From Pictodentalium vernedei (Eukaryota > Mollusca > Scaphopoda > Dentaliida > Dentaliidae): 64,000 nucleotides of DNA. This document shows positions 46,925 to 57,145 of this stretch, piece by piece (position 1 is the first letter of the stretch; every line of letters begins with the position of its first letter). A model generated the notes under the pieces. The model was given only the letters and a program-made list of their open reading frames with translations. It was not told where the DNA came from and searched no databases. A program made the position numbers and the translations under genes. The stretch covers positions 29,155,128 to 29,219,127 of the forward strand of contig CM062294.1 of NCBI GenBank assembly GCA_031216915.1. Direction: 5' to 3'.

Positions 46925-47379
46925 AAAAAAAAAGAAAGAAGCAAAACAAAGAAGTCCCCATTACACCCACGGCAAAGCGCCTTCATTTGTGCGCACGGAT
47001 ACATGACACAATTGTTGATTGTATAATTCACTTGTTAAGATATCTTTTATATTCAAACCCGGAAATCCCAGTACATGTAAATCACACTTTGGAAAGTAAT
47101 AAATAAAAATATTTGGTGTGAGTATAATTATAATGTTAGAAGTCCAAAGTGGGTAGCATAAAGCTAAACTTGAAAAATGATTGCTTATATTGTCATTATG
47201 ATAAAGCACCAACCTTAACAGGACTAATATTGACAAGTGAATAAATTTCTCTCATTTATATAGCAACGGTTTACCGGAAGGGTCTGGGACCAAGGAAGTT
47301 TTCCCATATGAACTAAAAGTTGACATTTGGAAAGGAATAGAACGCTGTTAAGGTGCTATAGGTAAGAGAAATTTGGGAT

Positions 47380-47520
47380 ACAGCACAAAACATACCCAGA
47401 CCAAAATGTACCCAACAAGTCAAAAGTACCGCAACCGAAATGTACTTAGACCAAATCGTACCCAGACTGAAACATACCCAGACCAAAACGTACCCAAAAC
47501 GTGCCCAACTACAAAACACG
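47380..47520. repeat. Degenerate ~16-bp tandem repeat
   Basis: Units of the type 'acccagaccaaaacgt' repeated about nine times with substitutions. Confidence 0.7.
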
Positions 47521-47656
47521 CTACAGTAGTATAGAAAAGCTTTCTCATCACTAAACTTAAACATTCTACCAGAAATTTTCAAGCTATTTAATTTTATTAT
47601 ATTTTTTCACATTTTCTTGTTGCCCAGTCTTCGATCAATCATTTACAGTATATATT

Positions 47657-48077
47657 CATTTATTATTTATTAGTGTTTAAGGTCACATACTTATGCACAA
47701 TTGCAAATCGTGACCGTGATAGTTTTACGTGTGGAGGAAGCCACAGTACCCAGTGAGAACCACTGAGCAACGACAAGAAGCTGTCAGCTCTCCAACATCG
47801 AAACTCTGAACTCTGCACCGCGGCACAGGCAGGGTTAGATTGGTTGAAGACATGCGCACCATCGATGTGCAGTACACCTTAGTACACAACGACATCGTGC
47901 CCCGGCAATCGGGGTTAAGTGCCTTGCCCAAGGACACAACACAGGAATTTGAATCAGTCGCTGAAATGGTCACCCATCCAACTCCTAACTGCGCTTGATG
48001 TTTCTTAACTTCGGTGATCTGACAAGAGAACCGGTTACCGTAACGCCACCAAGCCCCCACCCCCCCCCCTCCCATTT
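47657..48077 (-). mobile_element. 5S rRNA-headed SINE with 9-bp target duplication
   Basis: Minus-strand head 'ccggttctcttgtcagatca', 'ccgaagttaagaaacatcaa' and 'ggagttggatgggtgacca' matches 5S rRNA better than the 25.66-kb copy (C-box tgggtgacc intact). Body and tail (catgtcttcaaccaatctaa; gcataagtatgtgacctta) as in the tRNA-headed SINE. gtatatatt flanks it at 47648-47656 and 48078-48086. A poly-C stretch precedes the head. Confidence 0.88.
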
Positions 48078-48200
48078 GTATATATTAGAAAAGTGATGAC
48101 ATTGTAATTTTTACCCAGTGAACACATACTACCAGTTTTAAACATTTGATGTCTGATGTTATGGATCATCGTTCAGTGCAGTTGTTGGTATATATTTAAG

Positions 48201-48338
48201 GAACAGTGCATGGTTTGGAGTTGACTACGCCCATATAGTGCCCAGTGAGGTGGTGTAGTTCCCGACACGAAGCGGAGGGAACTACACCACCTCACTGGGC
48301 ACTATATGGGCGTAGTCAATGACAAGCCATGCACTAGT
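48201..48338. mobile_element. Near-perfect 138-bp foldback
   Basis: Arms 'ttgactacgcccatatagtg' and 'cactatatgggcgtagtcaa' continue through 'cccagtgaggtggtgtagtt' to a loop gacacgaagcgga; outermost 'agtgcatgg' pairs with 'ccatgcact'. Confidence 0.85.
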
Positions 48339-48580
48339 CCTTATATTATATCGAACAACCCGAAAATGCAAATTAACCAAATAATCTACAATCCAAATTG
48401 TAAACATGTAACAATGTTTTTATTTTAAACAATAAAGGAGAAATGAGAATAATGTGAGAATTGATAATTGTTCGACACAATGATACTATTCCTTGCCTCT
48501 GCCAATGTCTCACTCCGAGTTCTTAGGGTAGATCCACATAATGGTAATAATCTCAATTTAGGCTTATTCACTAATAGATG

Positions 48581-49423
48581 TAGGGCTGTCGCGATTATTT
48601 GATTAGTCGACTAACTGTCAACTATTGAAGCAGTCGACGTTTTTTATTTTTAGTCGATCGTCATTCATTTTCAAGGTGGTACACGTCTACTACACATCGG
48701 GGCTAAATTGCATTGTTTTGTGAGGTGAATGATCAATGAAGGTGAATAACTTTAAATATCTAACCATAGTTAACATTCATATCCGGAAGACTGTACGACT
48801 GTCACGGACTGTGTAAGAAAGAACACTCACAGTTACTCGAGAAGAATAGATTCTTCTGAATTTCTCCAGTCTTGTACACATGAATGCACCCATTGGAAAA
48901 CCCAAAGCACGGAAGTGACAAAATTATGACGAAAGTCAGAACGTTAGATCACTTCTCAAAGTTCGGAACTTCAGACTAAGATCCAATTTTAACAACTGAC
49001 GAGGGAATGCATAGATCTCAATGTTCAAAATTTCGAGAAACTTATTGCAGAAAGGAAACATATGCAGTAACGTTCTTTGGTAAATTCATTTTAATTCATC
49101 GGCTTCAATCTAGTTCAAACTTGGACCCGCAGTCAGTAATATTATTTTTGGGGTTGGTATGTCCTACAGGACGTACCAACCACAAAAATTATATTACGGA
49201 CTGTGGGTCCAAGATTGGACTACATGTAGCTTCAGTCGGGACCGATTTGTTGTTCCCACAACCCCACTTCGTCTGAACACACTGGTGCCATTGTCATTTT
49301 CAGAGTTTTACGAACAGATGAATGATTTGCTAAAAAATCATGGGGAGCGACTATTAATCGACTAACCGTCGATTACTGGTCACGATTAGTCGATTACAAA
49401 AAATGATAGTTGCGACAGCCCTA
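48581..49423. mobile_element. 843-bp non-autonomous hAT element, copy 2
   Basis: Same length, ends and palindromic core as 23405-24247. Target duplication aatagatg at 48573-48580 and 49424-49431, perfect. About 370 bp downstream of the zinc-finger gene's stop codon. Confidence 0.95.
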
Positions 49424-49544
49424 AATAGATGCTCTGCTATGGCAACCATCCGCTGCAGACAAAAATTAAGTTAAGAGATAAAATATACATCATAGAACAA
49501 CTTAAAAGTAAACAAGTTATGATCAAGCCTGCAAATACGCAATC

Positions 49545-49772
49545 TGTCATTTGCAGAATGAGGTACCCAGAGGGTGCATTTTAAGATGCTATCCCATACA
49601 GTAGGATTGAATCCCCAAATTTACCCTCTGAGTACCACTTTCTGTTTTGGCCTGAATCTTTGATTCAGACTGAGGTTCACAGAGGGTAAATTTGGTAATG
49701 CTACCCTGCTGTGCAGGGTAGCATCACCAAATTCACCCTCTGGGGACCTCATTCTACAGATGACAGTCTGCT
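49545..49772. mobile_element. Foldback element just 3' of the zinc-finger gene
   Basis: Outer arms 'ctgtcatttgcagaatgagg' and 'cctcattctacagatgacag'; inner arms 'accctctgtgaacctcag' and 'accctctgagtacc'; two small palindromes, tgaatctttgattca and taccctgctgtgcagggta. It ends about 22 bp from the stop codon, so it would lie in the 3' untranslated region. Confidence 0.8.
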
Positions 49773-49793
49773 TATTTCCAGGCTTGGTTACCA

Positions 49794-52700
49794 TTAACAT
49801 TTTTTATGCGAATTGCACATAGATTTACGAGAACGTGATATGTGAGTTAGCATATGTTGATTTAGATGAGTTTTTGAAAAGAATTCTTTTGAGCATGTAT
49901 TACACTTGAAATCTCTCTTCCTCTCTCTGTGGTGTACTCTGATATGTTGATGAAGCGCAGAATTAGTTTTAGATGTGAAATGGCATTCCTCACACAAGAA
50001 CGGTCTCTCTCCAGTATGCGTTCTCCTGTGATTTTCCAAATTCTGCTTCGATGTAAATTTATCTCTACAAATGTCACACCTAAACTTCTTAAAGTTTGTA
50101 TGACCCGTTAAATGTTGATTTAATGTGTATCGATCAGGAAATGATTTGTCACAGATCTCACACATAAACTGGTAAGAATGATAATTCATGTGATTCACTA
50201 ATGACTGTTTCGTACAGTACGTCTTTTTACACAAATGACACTTGTGCTGTCGAAAATTAATATGAACATAAATATGATCACGACATTTACATCGAAACCG
50301 AAATGCCGAATCACAAATCTTGCACTGATATCTTAACTTGCCTTGTTTTATTTCCACTAAAAATTGCTCCCAGTCCTCAGTGCTATCAGTCAATCTCATT
50401 CTATCTTTTCTAAATCCACAAATATGTTTACTCAATGATTCATCATTTAGAAATGATCGTGAACATCTCACACAGTATGGGATGTTACTATCGGCAGAAA
50501 TTGACTGCTCTTCTGCTTTTCTGTAAACCACAGCAACACGTTTTGATGGTACGTCTTTGGATGGTGTTAGTTTTTTGGAACTATTTTTGTATTCTTTTTG
50601 TATTCTTTCTAGGTTTCTGGGACTACATTTCTTTGGGGTCTCTAGGGAATATTTCTTGTGTAATTTTTTACGTATCTTTGAAGAAAGAGGTGGTGAGGGT
50701 TTGGAACCAAGAGAAGGTTGCCTCCTTTTTTTAATTCTCTCAAATATTGATTCACCGAAAACACAATTTTTATCATTTTCTTTCTCAAGCCTGTCTTCCT
50801 CAGAACTTGAAGCTTCAGTAGTTGAAACCTTATCATTAATGCGATGACGGGAGTCACGAATAAAAGATTTCAATTTTGTGAACAGATTTTCCCTTTCTAA
50901 CAGTACAAACATTTCCCGTTTGGAATTCTCTCTGGTAAGTAAATCTTTAAATGGTGACTGATCGCTTACAGAAGAGTCATCATTTTCTGACCTAGCTGTT
51001 TCTTCAAGCCTTTGGTTACATTTAGGTTCAGCCTCTCTGAGACGATATTCAAAAGTGACATTGCCACCAGTTTCAACAGCTCTGCCAACTGTCTTGACCT
51101 TTTCAGCCAGAGAAACATCTAACCCAGACTGAAATTTATCCTGCATCTTTGGACTCGGCTTCATTGAAGAGTTACTGTCGGGACTTCCAACCTTATCTGT
51201 ATCAGAAGGGACAATTATTTCATTTTCAACTTCAGTACAACTGTCATCCTCAACAGCCCCAGTATTACACTGCAGGGCTTGATCACCTTCAACAACTCCA
51301 CATAAATCTAATTCATTAGCTTTCAACAGACTTCTGGCAGTTTGTGCTGAAAGATTGTTGCCATCCTTGACGTTTGTCTCAACAAAGTCTGTTGGATCAA
51401 TTCGAATATGAGTTACGTTACTTCCAGAATTATCGGTTTGCATAGAACTGTTACCCAAACATTCTCTCTCAGCATTTCCGTCCTTCTTTTCCCTACTTTC
51501 TGTAACTAGATCACCTCCATGTGCGGATTCCAATTTTTTGGTATCTCTATTATCATTTGTCATTTCTCCATTATCAGCAACTAGATCTGATCCATCTATC
51601 GGCTCTGCATATGCAGAGCCGATAGATGCATCTGATCCAGTTGATGTTGACCAAGTGCTCACAGAAGTTTTATCAAAGCATCTTTTGGATGGTGTACAAG
51701 AAATAACCCGCATGGGGGAAACACTGAGTGTTTTTGTACATTTTGACAAATCACTTTGATCTAAATTTGAAAAATTGCTACAATCAGTCTTCTCTTTTAA
51801 CATGACAGTCCGCAGAGGTAATTTTTTCAATCGGACATAATCTGGTGATACGATAACTATGTTCTTGTTTTTCTCTGCTAATGATGGAGAAACACGGACT
51901 ACTTTTGAGATATCTATGTTTTTTAAATTTGCAGAAGTGCTTGTATCATATTTTTCATTCATGGATACGGCCCGTTCAGGCAGTTTCTTCAACTGCACTT
52001 CATCAGGGGGGACAATAACCATGTGCTCATTTTCCTCAGTTGCCGAATCTTTTATTGCCAGCATTTGTGATGCGGTTTCTGCCAGTATTGCCAGACTACA
52101 TATATCTGAAGTATTATCAGCCCATGGCTCTAAAGAAACAGACTGACTGTTATTCAATGACAATTGCTGCAGTTTTGTATTTTGATTTGTCTCAACATCA
52201 GTACTGCCAGGTTTCAATGCGTTCATTTCTTCTGAAATATTTTGATTCACCAATGTTGCCTGAGATTTCGTATTCAGCACCTTTTCACCGTTAGATTTAG
52301 ATTTTTCCATTTCTTCTGATAGACTAGCTGCTGCGTAGTTGTGCTGCATCAGATTCCCATCATCAACAACTTCAATCTCATTTCTGATTGGATAATTTTC
52401 CGAATAAGTAGGCATAATTTTTGTTTGAATACCCTTCAAATTCGTTGTTTTTGAGATATCCGTTGCATCAGATATCTTTTCTGTTGTAGAAGTCTTCTCT
52501 GTGAAGGATATATCTTGATTAACCCCAGATAAAGACGTCTCTAACCCGTTTGTGACACAGGTGTCTCTCAGCTTATTTTCATTAGAAATAGATTTCTCAC
52601 TTAGACTTTTAATTTGAACAGACGCAGTCGGAAATCTGACTGAATCAAAACATGAATCACCTTCATGAGTTAACTCTAATGAATCATTTTGGTCATTTCC

Positions 52701-53297
52701 AGAACTATTGCTTTTGTTGACACATGATGAAGTTTCATCTATTTGAGTTTTATCAGCCTGATACAAAGTGGGTAATTTTACAGGTAGTGGTGTGGAAGAA
52801 CCATTAAAAACTGACAGATCATCTTTCCCCGTGATATTACACTGAACAAGTTCATCTTCCTTGCCATCCGAGTTCTTTTGGGATATAGGTGACACTTTCT
52901 CTGTGGTGAGATTATCAGAACATTCTGCTATGGAGCGTACGTCAGTTATGATGGGTGTCAAAATAGGCATTTCTCCACAATCTGATATTAAACCATCATT
53001 GGGTGTTAGGGTAGGTGCAGCAACAGGTGCACTGTCAGACTGAGTGTTATAACCACAATCTGATATTAAACCATCACTGGGTGTTAGGATAGGTGCAGCA
53101 ACAGGTGCACTGTCAGACTGAGTGTTATAACCACAATCTGATATTAAACCATCACTGGGTGTTAGGATAGGTGCAGCAACAGGTGCACTGTCAGACTGAG
53201 TGTTATAACCACAATCTGATTCCTCTTCTTTAATTAGTAAACCTGGAACTTCCTGATTCTGAACAGTTTTTTCTAAATTATCTGGCTCTTGGATATC
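49794..53297 (-). CDS. C2H2 zinc-finger protein, large terminal exon
   Basis: Likely nuclear DNA-binding protein. The frame opens at a 3' splice site: on the minus strand gtgtttaatttttcag precedes the exon at 53297, and no ATG opens the frame there (the first possible start is TTG at 53315, inside the splice signal), so upstream exons lie to the right. About 1167 residues follow to the stop at 49794. Numbering from 53315: three 26-residue repeats (33-110), then a long acidic Ser/Thr-rich region without known domain, a basic stretch near 860-930, a degenerate finger at 948-966 (Cys-Cys-His-Cys), and six canonical C-x2-C-x12-H-x3-H fingers at 998-1018, 1026-1046, 1052-1072, 1080-1100, 1108-1128 and 1138-1158. 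Only one linker is TGERP-like. No KRAB, BTB, ZAD or SCAN is visible. The orthologue cannot be named. It is the only convincing host gene here. Confidence 0.9.
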   Translation of the reverse strand, partial: DIQEPDNLEKTVQNQEVPGLLIKEEESDCGYNTQSDSAPVAAPILTPSDGLISDCGYNTQSDSAPVAAPILTPSDGLISDCGYNTQSDSAPVAAPTLTPNDGLISDCGEMPILTPIITDVRSIAECSDNLTTEKVSPISQKNSDGKEDELVQCNITGKDDLSVFNGSSTPLPVKLPTLYQADKTQIDETSSCVNKSNSSGNDQNDSLELTHEGDSCFDSVRFPTASVQIKSLSEKSISNENKLRDTCVTNGLETSLSGVNQDISFTEKTSTTEKISDATDISKTTNLKGIQTKIMPTYSENYPIRNEIEVVDDGNLMQHNYAAASLSEEMEKSKSNGEKVLNTKSQATLVNQNISEEMNALKPGSTDVETNQNTKLQQLSLNNSQSVSLEPWADNTSDICSLAILAETASQMLAIKDSATEENEHMVIVPPDEVQLKKLPERAVSMNEKYDTSTSANLKNIDISKVVRVSPSLAEKNKNIVIVSPDYVRLKKLPLRTVMLKEKTDCSNFSNLDQSDLSKCTKTLSVSPMRVISCTPSKRCFDKTSVSTWSTSTGSDASIGSAYAEPIDGSDLVADNGEMTNDNRDTKKLESAHGGDLVTESREKKDGNAERECLGNSSMQTDNSGSNVTHIRIDPTDFVETNVKDGNNLSAQTARSLLKANELDLCGVVEGDQALQCNTGAVEDDSCTEVENEIIVPSDTDKVGSPDSNSSMKPSPKMQDKFQSGLDVSLAEKVKTVGRAVETGGNVTFEYRLREAEPKCNQRLEETARSENDDSSVSDQSPFKDLLTRENSKREMFVLLERENLFTKLKSFIRDSRHRINDKVSTTEASSSEEDRLEKENDKNCVFGESIFERIKKRRQPSLGSKPSPPLSSKIRKKLHKKYSLETPKKCSPRNLERIQKEYKNSSKKLTPSKDVPSKRVAVVYRKAEEQSISADSNIPYCVRCSRSFLNDESLSKHICGFRKDRMRLTDSTEDWEQFLVEIKQGKLRYQCKICDSAFRFRCKCRDHIYVHINFRQHKCHLCKKTYCTKQSLVNHMNYHSYQFMCEICDKSFPDRYTLNQHLTGHTNFKKFRCDICRDKFTSKQNLENHRRTHTGERPFLCEECHFTSKTNSALHQHIRVHHRERKRDFKCNTCSKEFFSKTHLNQHMLTHISRSRKSMCNSHKKC
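49842..50477 (-). other. Zinc-finger domain block of the gene
   Basis: Seven finger positions, the last six with all four ligands in standard spacing. The first ends HIC in place of H-x3-H and is separated by about 30 residues from the others. Confidence 0.9.
51593..51628. repeat. 36-bp perfect palindrome inside the zinc-finger coding sequence
   Basis: catctatcggctctgcat is followed directly by its reverse complement atgcagagccgatagatg, no loop. It is translated in frame (contains SIGSAYAEPID) and interrupts no codon. Confidence 0.95.
52986..53219 (-). repeat. Three 78-bp tandem repeats in the zinc-finger exon
   Basis: 26-residue unit with SDCGYNTQSDSAPVAAPILT at its start, three copies plus a partial fourth SDCG. 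The copies nearest the exon start are almost identical in DNA, so recent expansion is likely and length may vary between individuals. Confidence 0.95.
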
Positions 53298-53317
53298 CTG
53301 AAAAATTAAACACAAAA
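53298..53317 (-). promoter_or_regulatory. 3' splice site of the zinc-finger terminal exon
   Basis: Minus strand reads gtgtttaatttttcag, a pyrimidine-rich tract ending in AG, immediately before gatatccaagagcc. Confidence 0.75.
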
Positions 53318-53519
53318 TTACTATTGATTCATCTTGTAACTAGTGTTCAACTGATGATCGGAATTGGCCACCAAAATTGGCCGATTTTGGGCAATCGGAT
53401 GACAACAGCAACGACTCATGGAACATCGGTTCAGCCGATTGTTGCCAAGCATTTTTTGTGATGATTCATAAAGCACATTTTATTATCTTCAATTGTAATT
53501 GTTCAATTGTTAATGTAAA

Positions 53520-54560
53520 ACTAGAGGTACTGTGAGCAAACTCACAAAGTGATCCCCCCCCCCCCCCCTGCGCCTGAAATGTATAAGTTAGATTATCTCC
53601 CCTTGGAAATGTCAGAATGGAGTTATATTGCTTCATGCACATCTTCATCTGGAGTTCTTCCATTGTGTAAATTTTCATGAAAATTCTTCATACGGTTTAG
53701 GAGGAGTTGCGCTTACAAGGATGGACAGACAGTATAAGTTAGATTATCTCCTCTTGGAAAGGTCAGAACGGAATTATATTGCTTCATGCACATCTTCATA
53801 TGGAGTTCTTCCATTGTGTAAAGTTTCATGAAAATTCTTCGAACGGTTTAGGAGGAGTTGCGCTTACAAGGATGGACAGACGGTCTAAGTCAGATTATCT
53901 CCCCTTGGAAATGTCAGAACGGAATTATATTGCTTCATGCACATCTTCATATGGAGTTCTTCCATTGTGTAAATTTTCATGAAAATTCTTCATACGGTTT
54001 AGGAAGAGTTGCGCTTACAAGGATGGACAGATGGTATAAGTTAGATTATCTCCCCCTGGAAATGTCAGAACGGAATTATATTGCTTCATTCACATCTTCA
54101 TATGGAGTTCTTCCACTGTGTAAAGTTTCATGAAAATTCTTCAAACGGTATAGGAGGAATTGCGCTTACGATGATGGACAGACGGTCTAAGTTAGATTAT
54201 CTCCCCTTGGAAATGTCAAAACGGAATTATATTGCTTCATGCACATCTTCATATGGAGTTCTTCCATTGTGTAAAGTTTCATGAAACTTCTTCAAATGGT
54301 TTAGGAGGAGTTGCGCTTACAAGGATGGACAGACGGTATAAGTTAGATTATCTCCCCTTGGAAATTTCAACGGAATTATATTGCTTCATGCATATCTTCA
54401 TATGGAGTTCTTCCATTGTGTAAAGGTTCATGAAAATTCTTCGAACAGTTTAGGAGGAGTTGGGCTTACAAGGATGGACAGATGGACAGACAGACGGACA
54501 GACAGACGGACAGGGTGATTCCTATATACCCCCCCTAACTTTGTTTGCGGGGGGTATAAT
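53520..54560. repeat. Six-unit 151-bp tandem repeat with GGACAGAC end
   Basis: Unit contains 'agttagattatctccccttg', 'ttgcttcatgcacatcttca' and 'ggaggagttgcgcttacaag'; spacing 151 bp from about 53581. It ends in GGACAGACGGACAGACAGAC and 'taccccccctaactttg' pairing with 'gcggggggtata'. Opens with 'aaactagaggtactgtgagc' and a C run. Lies in the intron of the zinc-finger gene. Confidence 0.9.
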
Positions 54561-54719
54561 GATGTCAATAATACCATTCAATAAAGTTGAAAAACAACCA
54601 CAATGTGTATTCTTAATTTCTCAAGATGCCGCTTTATGAGATATACAAGTTAACCGACATGTAAAGCTTACAATTGAGCGTACTTTCGGCAATCGCCAGT
54701 TCATACTGGAAAAGTGAAG

Positions 54720-54866
54720 GTTGTACTCCATTGATTCCAGTCGCAGAAAAAATTACCAGTTGTGTGCACTTGGGTGGTAAATGTGGCTCTGAGAGCCACA
54801 TTTACCGCTCAAGTGTGCACGACTGATAATTTTACTGCACCTGAGTCAACGGAGTTTAACACCGTG
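54720..54866. mobile_element. Foldback
   Basis: 'ggtggtaaatgtggctctga' pairs with 'gagccacatttaccgct'; outer arms 'tgtactccattgattccagt' and 'ctgagtcaacggagtttaac'-type are weaker. Confidence 0.7.
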
Positions 54867-55345
54867 AAATATGTTGAATTTAACGAAGTTATTTGCGAGC
54901 CTCGACTTGTCTAGTAGTGCATGGTATTACAATCGGAATCGGCATCAGAATTGGCCAATTGTGAGCTTGAATAACCAGTAACCGGTCATTTTTGGAAATC
55001 GGTTGAACACGAGTTGTAACCAAACTGATGTTGTTCGTATTAGAGTGGAGCCCATTTAATTGGATATCTCTTAACTGAATAACCCTGTTAATTAAATATA
55101 ATTTCCCAACACAAAACCATTTACCATACCCGCAATACAAACTTGACCTGTTAATCAGGGTTGGGGTATTCGTATTCAGTATTCGTATTCAGTCGTATTC
55201 GAATACAGTTTATCAAGTATTCACATGTATTCAGTATTCACTGAATGTTATGAATACATGTATTCGTATTCGTATTCAAATACATTAAAATTTGAGCTGT
55301 ATTCATGAATACATTTTGAATACTTTTTGAATACTTTCTATATTT
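54867..55345. repeat. TIR fragments and a GTATTC-rich patch
   Basis: 55043-55155 is part of the TA-target element seen at 42881 ('agtggagcccatttaattgg'). 55160-55340 is built from gtattcgtattc and its complement, typical of a decayed TIR element. The 'tgttcaac' and 'aatcggaattggcc' motifs at 53340-53400 and 54930-55020 may be ends of another one. Confidence 0.5.
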
Positions 55346-55419
55346 TGGAATTAAAGAACCATATACTGAATAAAAGGTTTTCACAGATCAAGCCAATGGA
55401 CTCCAGACAACAAATTCAC

Positions 55420-56435
55420 GAATCCCTGACATCTGCCCCCCGGATGTTTGCCCCCTCTGTCAAAATTGACAGAAGAGGACACCTGCCCCCCTTAGGATTT
55501 TCCAGGACTGGACACCTGCCCCCCTACAAAATTTTATTAATAGGACACCTGCCCCCCAGTTAATTTTTATACTGTGGACACCTGCCCCTCTGCTGGTTTA
55601 TACACCTTGGATATATGGCCCATTTTCTAACAAAAGTGTTATATTAACTTATTGAAGTGAGCAGGCTTTTTACTATAAATACTGAACAGATGCATTCTCT
55701 AAACACAAGCTAAAACAAAGAAATGAATTCAAACAGTTATCTTTTTGCTGGTATGCTTTGAGCTCGTTCCATTAACAGCCACATTTCTATCATTTCATTG
55801 ACAAAATACATTTTACAAAGGTTCATTTTAGTGCTGAAGATATATAATGTTTTGTCAAAGAAATGATAGAAAAGTTAGCTTTAGTGGAACAAGCTCTTTG
55901 AGCTCGTTCCATTAACAGCCACATTTCTGCCATTTCATTGAATGACAATGTTGTTTGTTAGTTGGGTTAAAAATTTCAACTACCAAGCGAATGTTGACAA
56001 ATGTGTTATGAAATTCATATGAACCTTCTAGAAAAAAATACATGTGCAATGGTGGGGAATATACTTGAGTGCTATTAAAATGAGATTAAATGGGTTCCTA
56101 TTGTATTGATGTGCTATTATGTATTACATGTAACTGCCTTATTGCTCAAGATTATGTACCTGTATGTTATTGCTGTTATTTGAAACAATTCTGTTTTGTA
56201 AATAAATCAAACTGACACTTTTAGTTTTTATTATTAGATGTATCCAAAGTGTATAAACCAGCAGGGGGGCAGGTGTCCACGGTATAAAAATTAACTGGGG
56301 GGCTGGTGTCCTGTTAATAAAATTTAGTATGGGGGGGCAGGTTTCCAGTCCTGAAAAATCCTAAGGGGGGCAGGTGTCCTCTTCTGTCAATTTTGACAGG
56401 GGGCCAAACAGACGGGGGCAGGTGTCCGTATCCCC
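55420..56435. mobile_element. 1016-bp TIR element with phased GGACACCTGCCCCC motifs and 8-bp TSD
   Basis: aaattcac flanks both sides (55412-55419 and 56436-56443). Arms of about 195 bp are inverted: 'ctgtcaaaattgacag', 'ccttaggattttccaggact', 'agttaatttttatac' and 'tgctggtttatacac' are found in both. In the left arm GGACACCTGCCCCY starts at 55477, 55510, 55543 and 55576, exactly 33 bp apart. In the right arm the inverted motif recurs with spacing 33, 35 and 33. An extra outer copy sits at the terminus. The interior holds direct and inverted copies of 'gagctcgttccattaacagc'. The 8-bp duplication fits hAT-type elements; no transposase frame. Confidence 0.85.
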
Positions 56436-56443
56436 AAATTCAC

Positions 56444-56779
56444 ACCTCATATCAATATTAAAGACTTAATAATCCCTGATATTATTTGTATACCACCAAA
56501 CACCTTGTCTGAAATTTATGCATTGAAAGCAGTCAATAGACTTAATTATCAATTAACTTGTCACAATACAACCTATTTATATAACAATGGCCACATATCC
56601 CCATTGCTTTTTAAATTGTTGAAAACATGGACAATAAAAATAAAACAAAAAAACTTGTGTTATTGGACATAACTCAGTTATTCAATATTATATTCTAAAA
56701 TTTTTTGGTTTATTTAAAAGTTTTTCTATTTATCCATTATTTCACAGTGAAAGTCAAAAAATTTATAGTAATTTATATA
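56444..56779. other. AT-rich spacer
   Basis: No gene seen. Confidence 0.4.
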
Positions 56780-56979
56780 TTTTTTATACTTACCAATGAC
56801 CCAGACATAGCTGGTGCTAACTCTTAAAATATAGGGCCAAACACAAATTTTGCCCCCCAATCCCCAAAATTTGCATCTAAAACCAAAGAAAACATGTCCT
56901 GAATGGCCCTCCACACTTCACCTCTACTGCGCATGCGCAGTGTCAAGGACGTTCCAAAATTGGCGCCATTAATCATTCT
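56780..56979. repeat. Left inverted terminal repeat of DIRS copy B
   Basis: taccaatgacccagacatag, then 'ggccaaacacaaattttgcc', 'ccaaagaaaacatgtcctga', and the palindrome ctactgcgcatgcgcagt. Matches the right repeat with a few differences. A separate inner foldback pairs 56757-56803 with 57058-57107. Confidence 0.85.
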
Positions 56980-57059
56980 TATAACCAGTGCCTGGTAAGC
57001 GCTATGTACTCAGCGGGGAGGTATGAGTTCCCAACTCCTGGGAGGGCCATCCCCGTCTG

Positions 57060-57145
57060 GGTCATTGGTAAGTATAAAAAGTATATAAATTACTATAAAT
57101 TTTTTAACATTTTTATACTGTACCAATGACCTAGACATAGCTGAA
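57060..57145. repeat. Internal copies of the terminal motif
   Basis: 'gggtcattggtaagtataaa' (inverted relative to the left end) followed by 'taccaatgacctagacatag' (direct). DIRS elements carry an internal region complementary to their ends; whether this is that region is inference. Confidence 0.5.

Noticed and set aside
53298-53315. Translation start of the zinc-finger gene at 53315
   Set aside because: The codon is TTG within a polypyrimidine-AG splice acceptor; the exon begins at 53297.
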